Shown here: positions 27,138 through 33,954 of the stretch, one piece after another
Layout of the letters: each line of letters begins with the position of its first letter
Position numbering within the stretch: the first letter of the stretch is position 1
From: Bacteroidales bacterium
GTDB taxonomy: Bacteria > Bacteroidota > Bacteroidia > Bacteroidales > UBA932
NCBI GenBank assembly: GCA_017464245.1
Contig: JAFUDV010000079.1
Coordinates: forward strand, 1 to 57,308
Length of the DNA stretch: 57,308 nucleotides
Direction: 5' to 3'
Translations under genes and position numbers: made by a program
The notes under the pieces: model-generated
Told to the model about the DNA's origin: nothing
The model's database searches: none
What the model saw: only the letters and a program-made list of their open reading frames with translations

Positions 27138-28175
27138 TTAGCGGGAAACACGGCCGGAGCCGCCGCCCTTGATGAGACCTTCGACCTCGGAGACGGTGAC
27201 GCGGTTGTAGTCGCCGATGATGGTGTGCTTGAGGCAGGAAGCAGCCGCCGCGAACTCGATGGCTTCCTGGTCGGTTTCGTAGGCGAGGAGACCGTACAGG
27301 AGGCCGCCCATGAAGGAGTCGCCGCCGCCCACGCGGTCCACGATGTGGGTGATGTCGTAACGCTTGGACTGCCAGAGGGTCTTGCCGTCATAGAGGACGC
27401 CGCCCCAGGTGTTGTGGTTCGCGTTGATGGAGCCGCGGAGGGTGACCGCCACCTTCTTGCAGCGCGGGAAACGCTCCATGAGTTGGCGGCAGACGCTCTC
27501 GAAACGGGTCTGGTCGATCTCGCCGCCGGTCTTCTCGGCGTCGAAACCCTCGGGCTTGATGCCGAATTCCTTCTCGGCGTCCTCCTCGTTGCCGAGGATG
27601 AGGTCGCAGCCCTCCACGAGGGCGGGCATGACCTCGGAGGCGGACTTGCCGTACTTCCAGAGTTTCTTGCGGTAATTGAGGTCGCAGGAGACCTTCACGC
27701 CCATCTCATTGGCGACCTTGATCGCCTCGAGGCATGCGTCGGCGGCGCCCTGGCTCAGGGCCGGGGTGATGCCGGTCCAGTGGAACCAGTCGGCCCCTTC
27801 GAGGACCTTGTGCCAATCGACCATGCCGGGCCGGATCTCGGAGATGGCGGAATGGGCACGGTCATAGACGACCTTGGAGCCGCGGGCGACGGCACCGGTC
27901 TCGAGATAGTAGATGCCCACCCGGTCGCCGCCATAGACGATGCCGTCGGTGCCCACGCCGAGGCCGCGGAGTTCCGCGAGGCACATGTCGGCGATGTCAT
28001 TCTTCGGAAGACGGGTGACGAACTGGGTGTCGATACCGTAGTTGGCAAGGGAAACGGCCACGTTGGCCTCGCCGCCGCCGAAGGTGGCATCGAACTGGTG
28101 GGCCTGCGAGAAGCGCAGATAGCCCGGAGTGGAGAGGCGAAGCATCACTTCGCCGAAGGTAACTACTTTAGGCAT
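27138..28175 (-). CDS. kdgK: 2-keto-3-deoxygluconate kinase
   Basis: This 345-residue PfkB-family sugar kinase has an N-terminal GEVMLRLS, FGGGEANVA and a C-terminal DRVGGGDSF, the anion-hole and catalytic-base motif (the usual GAGD is GGGD here). It phosphorylates KDG made by UxaA and by KduD. It overlaps the end of the upstream lacI by 13 bp, so regulator and kinase are in one operon. Confidence 0.93.
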   Translation of the reverse strand: MPKVVTFGEVMLRLSTPGYLRFSQAHQFDATFGGGEANVAVSLANYGIDTQFVTRLPKNDIADMCLAELRGLGVGTDGIVYGGDRVGIYYLETGAVARGSKVVYDRAHSAISEIRPGMVDWHKVLEGADWFHWTGITPALSQGAADACLEAIKVANEMGVKVSCDLNYRKKLWKYGKSASEVMPALVEGCDLILGNEEDAEKEFGIKPEGFDAEKTGGEIDQTRFESVCRQLMERFPRCKKVAVTLRGSINANHNTWGGVLYDGKTLWQSKRYDITHIVDRVGGGDSFMGGLLYGLLAYETDQEAIEFAAAASCLKHTIIGDYNRVTVSEVEGLIKGGGSGRVSR

Positions 28176-29176
28176 GGGTTATTGGGTATTTGATTGTCAG
28201 AATGGTTTCGGCAGGATGATTCGCGCACTTTCAGTTCCATGGGCACGACGCGGACGCCGTCCGCCCCTTCCAGGAAGGCCTGGGCGGCCTGACGTCCCAT
28301 TTCGAAGGGATTGAGAGCCAGGGAACTCATGGACGGGGTCATCAGGGAGGTAAACGTTTCGTTGGCCGTGCCCACGATGCCGAAGTCCTCCGGAATGCGG
28401 AGTCCCCGGGAACGGGCGGCCTCGACGGCCCCGAGGGCGGAAAAATCGCCGGCGCTGTACAGGGCGTCGCAGCCGGCGTCAATCGACTTCAGTCCGGCTT
28501 CGTAACCGGTTTCCCGGACGATGGTATCGTAATAGACCTCCCCTTCCGGAAGCCCGCCGTCCCGGAGCGCCTGCCGCCAGCCTTCCAGCCGGGCGGCGTA
28601 GGCCTCGGAGTTCATATAGCCGGCGAGCGTACCGATATGGCGGTATCCTTGTTCAATCAGATGCTTGGTGGCGGCATAGGCGCCTTCGAAATTGTCGCTG
28701 ACCACCTTGGCACCGGGAAGGTCGCTGAAAACGCGGTCGAACTGGACCAGGGGGATATGGCTTCCCAGGGCATCCAGGATATGTTTTCCGTCCCGGGCGC
28801 CGATGGCATGGGACATCAGGACGCCGGCCACCTGGTTGTTCCGAAGCGTCCGGAGCGCCTTGACCTCCGCCTCCAGGCGCTCATGCGTCTGGCAGATCAG
28901 GACGCAGTAGCCGGCCGCTTCCAGGATGGACTCGGCCCCGCCGATGACGTTGGAGAAGAAGTTCCGGTGGATGCGGGGAACGATGATGCCCACGATGTCG
29001 GACTTCCCCTTCCTGAGGTTCGAAGCCACCACATTGCGCTCGTAGCCCATCTCGGCGGCCATCTGCTCAACGGCCAGCCGGGTTTCCTCCTTCACGCGGG
29101 GGCTCCCCGAAAGGGCCCGGGACACCGTGGAAGGTGTCACGCCCAGGGCGGCCGCTATGTCCGAAATCGTCACCAT
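28163..29176 (-). CDS. LacI-family regulator of KDG/unsaturated uronate metabolism (KdgR-like role)
   Basis: ATG at 29176 gives 337 residues. The HTH (TISDIAAALGVTPSTVSRAL) starts at residue 3. The longer frame to 29248 reads through the promoter and is rejected. The C-terminal domain is a sugar-binding periplasmic-protein fold (about 60-330). The start is only 6 bp after the -7 box, so the mRNA has almost no leader. A perfect palindrome (29209-29222) covers its own -33 region and recurs at the kduD promoter, suggesting autoregulation plus control of kdgK, eda, GH43-CE15 and kduD-kduI. A KDG-type effector is inference. Confidence 0.88.
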   Translation of the reverse strand: MVTISDIAAALGVTPSTVSRALSGSPRVKEETRLAVEQMAAEMGYERNVVASNLRKGKSDIVGIIVPRIHRNFFSNVIGGAESILEAAGYCVLICQTHERLEAEVKALRTLRNNQVAGVLMSHAIGARDGKHILDALGSHIPLVQFDRVFSDLPGAKVVSDNFEGAYAATKHLIEQGYRHIGTLAGYMNSEAYAARLEGWRQALRDGGLPEGEVYYDTIVRETGYEAGLKSIDAGCDALYSAGDFSALGAVEAARSRGLRIPEDFGIVGTANETFTSLMTPSMSSLALNPFEMGRQAAQAFLEGADGVRVVPMELKVRESSCRNHSDNQIPNNPCLK

Positions 29177-29182
29177 CGGCCG

Positions 29183-29222
29183 CAAAGATAGGAAAGAATT
29201 CCGGATAATACAAACGTTTGTA
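29183..29222 (-). promoter_or_regulatory. Promoter and LacI operator of lacI-kdgK-eda
   Basis: The minus strand reads TTTG (29211-29214), 20 bp, TATCTTTG (29183-29190). The perfect palindrome TACAAACGTTTGTA (29209-29222) contains the -33 TTTG. The centre CG with dyad arms is typical of LacI-family operators. A repressor bound here would block polymerase. Confidence 0.8.
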
Positions 29223-29307
29223 CAACTTTGCTTCCTCATCTTTGTCATGAACCATACAAGTTTTTACAATGAAATGGATTATATTTGGAAAAACACTGAT
29301 GTCAGAC

Positions 29308-29910
29308 ATGAAAAGACTGATTCTCTGCCTGTTCGTGCCACTCTTACTGATGCATGAAGGGAGACTGGCCGCCCAGGATTACGAAGCAGCAGCCAGTTGG
29401 GGGTTCATTCCCGCCATCTATGACGGCCTGCTTTGGGGATTCCAACGAGACATCGGACCCAGCGGCAGCGCAAGGATGGATGCGGTATTCGCAGACTACA
29501 AGGGGCCCCTCTACACGGCAGGCCTGTATAACCTGGAATTCAACATCATCCGCAAAAAATGGCTGGTCTCCTCCTTCTCGCTGGGAACCGCCTCCTTCTG
29601 GAGACCGACGATCAGCGTTCCGGACGATCGCAGGACGGGCGCCAAGGTCCGCAGCGTCCTCTCCCTCATGCATACCTGGCGGTTCACCTATGTGAATAGG
29701 CCTGTTTTCCGGATGTACAGCAGCATCGGGCTCGGGATTGTCATGACCTATGATCCCAGACCGGACGAAGTACTTCCCATCTTCCAACTGGCCCCGCTGG
29801 GCATCTCCGTCGGAAAACGGCTCTATGGTTTCGGGGAAATCGGCCTCGGGGCGGAGTACATCGGCGGACGCGTGGGCATCGGTTACCGTTTCAATTCCTT
29901 CCAGCGATGA
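29308..29910 (+). CDS. Small outer-membrane beta-barrel-like protein, unknown function
   Basis: The protein is 200 residues from ATG 29308 (MKRLILCLFVPLLLM..., signal peptide ending near LAAQ); ATGs at 29269 and 29299 would put extra charged residues before the signal. Alternating hydrophobic and aromatic strands (YTAGLYNLEF, MYSSIGLGIVMTY, GVGIGYRFN-like end) suggest an 8-stranded barrel. The function is not recognised. It is divergent from lacI across the operator region and overlaps the next lipoprotein gene by 4 bp. Confidence 0.6.
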   Translation: MKRLILCLFVPLLLMHEGRLAAQDYEAAASWGFIPAIYDGLLWGFQRDIGPSGSARMDAVFADYKGPLYTAGLYNLEFNIIRKKWLVSSFSLGTASFWRPTISVPDDRRTGAKVRSVLSLMHTWRFTYVNRPVFRMYSSIGLGIVMTYDPRPDEVLPIFQLAPLGISVGKRLYGFGEIGLGAEYIGGRVGIGYRFNSFQR

Positions 29911-30509
29911 AAAAGACTGTTATCCTTCTGGCGGGAGCTCTCATGGTGACCGCCTGTAAAGTGGACGGCGGAGACTGGAGCTCAACCAATTATGAGTATT
30001 CCATCCGGGCCTATTTCAATGTATTTACCCAGATCATTCCCGGCGAATGCATCCTTCCCATCCGGACCGGCATTGAAAGCGGGAACATTCCTTCCCATGT
30101 TACCACCGACAAATCCCAGATTCCCGCTTTCGATATCCAGTCGCTGGGACCGGACCACTGGCGGGTCGAGTTCCAAGACAAAACTTCTTACAGTTATTCC
30201 CAGGGCGACAGTTATCCCACACGCTTCAGCCTGGACATCCGGCTGACCGACCCGGAAAACGACCGCTGGAGTTACGATATGGTGCTGGACCGGGAAGAGA
30301 ACCACGGCTACAGCCTTCATTATGAGACAACCGGGGCGGCAGGTTGGTTCACGGAGGAACAACACACGGCCATCTCGTACCGGACAGTCTTCAACAGCAG
30401 CGGAAACTTCCACATCGACTTCTACCGGGACGGAAAACCGATCGACTTCGCCGACTTGACGGTGGACGCCGACGGAAAAACGTCCAAGATTACGACATCC
30501 CGAGAATAG
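29907..30509 (+). CDS. Hypothetical lipoprotein
   Basis: This 200-residue protein has a clear lipoprotein signal (VTAC, Cys17). The rest is polar and beta-rich, with many Tyr and Trp and no recognised motif. It overlaps the barrel-like gene upstream (ATGA), so the pair is probably one two-gene unit. It is followed by a strong terminator at 30558-30589. I do not recognise the family. Confidence 0.65.
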   Translation: MKKTVILLAGALMVTACKVDGGDWSSTNYEYSIRAYFNVFTQIIPGECILPIRTGIESGNIPSHVTTDKSQIPAFDIQSLGPDHWRVEFQDKTSYSYSQGDSYPTRFSLDIRLTDPENDRWSYDMVLDREENHGYSLHYETTGAAGWFTEEQHTAISYRTVFNSSGNFHIDFYRDGKPIDFADLTVDADGKTSKITTSRE

Positions 30510-30557
30510 CGCAATCCGCCGTCGAATGTAATTCTCTATCTATCAATTATTTAAAAC

Positions 30558-30589
30558 AAAGTGTCCGGTTAAAAATAACCGGACACTTT
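30558..30589. terminator. Bidirectional intrinsic terminator
   Basis: AAAGTGTCCGGTTA-AAAA-TAACCGGACACTTT is a perfect stem of about 14 bp with A- and T-tracts on both sides. It ends the plus-strand lipoprotein gene and the minus-strand TlpA gene. It sits inside a larger inverted repeat (CGTCGAATGTAA 30520-30531 and its complement 30616-30627). Confidence 0.85.
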
Positions 30590-30631
30590 TAGATTACATG
30601 CTGATACACAAAGACTTACATTCGACGCATC

Positions 30632-31729
30632 CTATTTGATTACCTCGGCCAGTTTGGCCTCGAGGGCGGCGCCGCGGAGGCCGCGCGCAACCACCGTGCC
30701 TTCCGGGTCGATGAGGAGGTTGTCCGGGATGGAATTGACGGAATAGACGTCGGAGGCGACGCTCTTCCAGTACTTCAGGTCGGAAAGGTGGATCCAGGGC
30801 ATCTCCCACTCGGAAATGGCCTTCACCCACGGCTCTTTCTCCCGGTCGAAGGAGAGGCCCACGATGTCGAATCCCTTCTTATGATATTTCTTGTAAGCGG
30901 CGACGACGTTGGGCATCTCGGCCTTGCAAGGGCCGCACCAGGAGGCCCAGAAATCCACGAGGACCCACTTGCCCTGGCCCACGTACTCGCTCAGTTTGTG
31001 CATGTTGCCGTCGGTATCGGCCTCCTCGAGATCCAGGAATTTCTGGCCGACGATGGCCTTCTTCTTTTCCTCGGCGGCCTTTCGCTTGGCGACGGCCTCA
31101 TCCTGCTTGCGCTTGAGTTCCTGCGCGTAAGGGTGGGTGGCATATACGGCGCCGGACTCCATCAGTTCGTTCAATTTCTCCGGGCCGAAAAGATCGGGGA
31201 TCATGTCCAGGAAAGCGACGGGGATATAGTTGTCCTTATTCTCGTCGAAGATGGACAGGTAACTCGAATTCAGGGTTTCCATCGCCTTGAAATACTCGGG
31301 CATCCGGGCCGCCTGCTCCTCCTCGGGAAGGGCGGAGATTTTCTCGATCACCGCATTGAGGGCGTTGATGGCTTTGTTGGTATTCAGGTCATACTCCGTC
31401 AGGCGGGTATTGTTGTCGGAACCCGTCAGCGTGCTGTCGGCGAGACTCACCTGCACGGGCACGCCGTCATTGATCATGAGGGAACTCCAGCCGGAGCCGT
31501 CGGCATTGATGCCGAGGAGGGCGTTCTCGGCCGTCCGCCCTTTCATCTGGAACACACCGCCCTTGACGACGGCGCTGTCGATGGGTTCGTCACTGAGTTT
31601 GTCGATGAGACGGACCACGACGCCGTCCTCGGGACCGGTACCCTTCACGACATACTTCACTCCTTCCTGGGAGCAGGAGGCCGCCATCGCTGCGAGGATG
31701 GCGGAAGCAAGAAACACTAACTTTTTCAT
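30632..31729 (-). CDS. TlpA-like thioredoxin lipoprotein with DUF4369-like N-terminus
   Basis: This 365-residue lipoprotein (AASC, Cys19) has a DUF4369-like beta domain at about 23-110, a charged helical linker (about 120-225, AKRKAAEEKKK) and a thioredoxin fold at about 228-365. The active site is WCGPC (Cys265, Cys268). Such proteins are periplasmic disulfide reductases in Bacteroidota. It is monocistronic, with its own promoter at 31745-31774 and a terminator. It has no obvious link to pectin use. Confidence 0.9.
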   Translation of the reverse strand: MKKLVFLASAILAAMAASCSQEGVKYVVKGTGPEDGVVVRLIDKLSDEPIDSAVVKGGVFQMKGRTAENALLGINADGSGWSSLMINDGVPVQVSLADSTLTGSDNNTRLTEYDLNTNKAINALNAVIEKISALPEEEQAARMPEYFKAMETLNSSYLSIFDENKDNYIPVAFLDMIPDLFGPEKLNELMESGAVYATHPYAQELKRKQDEAVAKRKAAEEKKKAIVGQKFLDLEEADTDGNMHKLSEYVGQGKWVLVDFWASWCGPCKAEMPNVVAAYKKYHKKGFDIVGLSFDREKEPWVKAISEWEMPWIHLSDLKYWKSVASDVYSVNSIPDNLLIDPEGTVVARGLRGAALEAKLAEVIK

Positions 31730-31744
31730 TTCCGTAAATTTTTA

Positions 31745-31774
31745 CAAAAATACGAATTATCACTCAATTGACAA
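31745..31774 (-). promoter_or_regulatory. Promoter of the TlpA-like gene
   Basis: The minus strand reads TTG (31772-31774), a 19-bp spacer and TATTTTTG (31745-31752), 15 bp before the ATG at 31729. The spacing fits the Bacteroidota consensus. Confidence 0.65.
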
Positions 31775-31827
31775 CGAAATCGCCCCTGAAAATTCCGTGG
31801 CGACCAACCACTTCCGTCTTTTGTTCC

Positions 31828-31835
31828 TATCTTTG
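31828..31835 (+). promoter_or_regulatory. -7 box of the GH97 gene
   Basis: TATCTTTG lies 21 bp upstream of the GH97 start. No convincing -33 element is seen. It shows that translation starts at 31857 or 31860 and not at the upstream in-frame codons. Confidence 0.6.
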
Positions 31836-31856
31836 CAAAAATACGCCATTCATTTC

Positions 31857-33845
31857 ATGATGAAACAGTTCCTTTTCGCCCTGCTGGCCTTCGTCGCCGG
31901 CTGTTTCAGCGGCCACGCCGCCGATTACCGCGTTTCCTCCCCTTCCGGGGACATCGTCCTGACCGTTTCCAACGGGGACAGACTATCCTATTCCGTCACT
32001 TGGAAAGGAAGGACGGCCATTGCTCCTTCCGCCCTGGGCTTTGAATTCCGCGGGGAAAAGCCGATGGCCGGACCCTTTGCCGTCCTGGGCAGTCCGTCCG
32101 TAGAGGAGCACGTGGAATTCTGGAAGCCGGTGGTCGCCAACAAGCACAGCGACATCGCCGTCACCTCGAACAACCTGACGCTCAACCTCAAGGAGAGCGG
32201 TGACGAAGGGCGTCGCATGGATCTGGAATTCCGGGTGATGGACGACGGCGTCGCCTTTCGCTATACACTATATCCCGTCACCCGCGTAGGCGACCGGATG
32301 ATCCAGCGGGAACTCACCGAGTTCGCCGTCCCGGCGGGCACGGAGGGCTGGATGACGGAGTATCCGCGTCCGTTCCGCTCCTCCCAGGAAGCCTGGCGCA
32401 CCAAGACGCCGCTGGCTTCCATTCCGGACAGCCAGATTACCGGCCTCCCCTTGCTGCTGAAAGCGGATGACGACCTCTATATGGCCATCACGGAGGCTGC
32501 CATGGACAACTGGTCCGGCTTCTATCTGGGCGTCGGCAAAACCTCCGGCGGGGCCTGCACCCTGGAAACGCACCTCTCCCCCATCCCGTGGGAGGAACAG
32601 GAGTCCTGGGGGAACCTCAAGAAATACGAAGAAGGCGTCAAGGTCCGGTTCGATGATGTCATCCGTTCCTCGTGGCGCCTCGTGATGATCGCCGACAACC
32701 CGGGCAAGTTCATCGAATCGGAAACCATCCACGCCCTGAACGAGCCCTGCGCCATCGAGGACCCTTCCTGGATCAAGCCCGGCGTGAGCGCCTGGGACCA
32801 CTGGTGGAGCGGTGAAGTCAAGGTGGATATGCCCACGATCAAGGAGTACATCGATTTCGCCTCGCAGATGGGCTGGCCCTACATGCTCATCGACTGGCAG
32901 TGGTACGGCCCGTACGCACAGCCGAATGCGGACATCACGAAGGCCGCGCCGCAACTGGACATGCCGGAAATCCTCGCCTACGCCGAGGACAGGAACGTCC
33001 GCTGCTGGCTCTGGATCCATTCCGACGATGCCGCCCGGAATAACGCCTTCTACGACGCTTTCCCGCTGTACCGCGACTGGGGCGTCGCAGGCGTCAAGAT
33101 CGACTTCATGGACCGGGAGGACCAGGAGATGGTCCGCTGGTACCGGAAAGTGATCGAGCGGGCGGCCGAATGCCGGCTGATGGTCGATTTCCACGGCGCT
33201 TACAAACCCGACGGCATCGACCGGACCTGGCCCAACATGATGACGCGGGAAGGCGTGCTGGGCTGCGAATACTACAAGTTCGCCCAGGACCGCCAGCTGC
33301 CGACGCCCGAGCACAACGTCACTCTCGCCTTCACCCGGATGATCGCCGGCCAGATGGACTATACGCCGGGTGGTTTCCTCAACGTCCGTCGCGAGGACTG
33401 GAAGCGGCAGACGCCGGCGCTGGTGTGCGACACCCGCTGCGCCGAACTGGCGAAATTCGTCATCTATGACAGCCCGTACATGGTCTTCTGCGACCATCCC
33501 AAACACGTCCTGGGCCAGCCGGGGGCCGATTTCCTGCAGATCGTCCCCACCGTCTGGGACGACACCCGCTTCCTGGGCGGCGCCCCGGAGGAATACGTGC
33601 TCCTCGCCAAGCGCTCCGGCGACACCTGGTTCGTGGGCGGACTAAACAATTCCGTGAAAAAGAAGGTCTCCGTGGACCTGGGCTTCCTCCCTGCCGGCAC
33701 CCATACGGCCACGGTCTGGATGGACGGCAAGAAAACCGCCAAGGACCCGAAGATCCTGGAAAAGAAAGTCTTGATAGTCTCCCCGGACAAGCCCCTGGAG
33801 ATCACGATGGAATCCGCCGGCGGATTTGTCATGACGGTCGAATAG
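31857..33845 (+). CDS. GH97 glycosidase, retaining type (alpha-galactosidase-like)
   Basis: ATG at 31857 or 31860 gives about 661 residues with a signal peptide ending near GHAAD. It has the N-terminal beta-sandwich (to about 290), a TIM barrel with DWQWYG, WIHSDD and GVKIDFMD, and a C-terminal beta domain. In the 661-residue numbering the Asp of KID is 415, the position of the catalytic nucleophile reported for the retaining alpha-galactosidase group of GH97. It probably acts in the periplasm on alpha-linked galactose or a related sugar. It is monocistronic and convergent with the operon at 33955-39623. Confidence 0.88.
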   Translation: MMKQFLFALLAFVAGCFSGHAADYRVSSPSGDIVLTVSNGDRLSYSVTWKGRTAIAPSALGFEFRGEKPMAGPFAVLGSPSVEEHVEFWKPVVANKHSDIAVTSNNLTLNLKESGDEGRRMDLEFRVMDDGVAFRYTLYPVTRVGDRMIQRELTEFAVPAGTEGWMTEYPRPFRSSQEAWRTKTPLASIPDSQITGLPLLLKADDDLYMAITEAAMDNWSGFYLGVGKTSGGACTLETHLSPIPWEEQESWGNLKKYEEGVKVRFDDVIRSSWRLVMIADNPGKFIESETIHALNEPCAIEDPSWIKPGVSAWDHWWSGEVKVDMPTIKEYIDFASQMGWPYMLIDWQWYGPYAQPNADITKAAPQLDMPEILAYAEDRNVRCWLWIHSDDAARNNAFYDAFPLYRDWGVAGVKIDFMDREDQEMVRWYRKVIERAAECRLMVDFHGAYKPDGIDRTWPNMMTREGVLGCEYYKFAQDRQLPTPEHNVTLAFTRMIAGQMDYTPGGFLNVRREDWKRQTPALVCDTRCAELAKFVIYDSPYMVFCDHPKHVLGQPGADFLQIVPTVWDDTRFLGGAPEEYVLLAKRSGDTWFVGGLNNSVKKKVSVDLGFLPAGTHTATVWMDGKKTAKDPKILEKKVLIVSPDKPLEITMESAGGFVMTVE

Positions 33846-33954
33846 AACGGACGGTCGTCTGCGTCCGGGTCACAGGTCGAAATGCGGCTGCACCCTTGCC
33901 GGTCATCGGGAGCACGGCGAAAAGGGATAAAGGGACCTTGCGAAACACAGTCAG

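Noticed and set aside
33846-33954. Gap between GH97 and the fusion gene
   Set aside because: Checked for a terminator, promoter or small gene; nothing convincing was seen.
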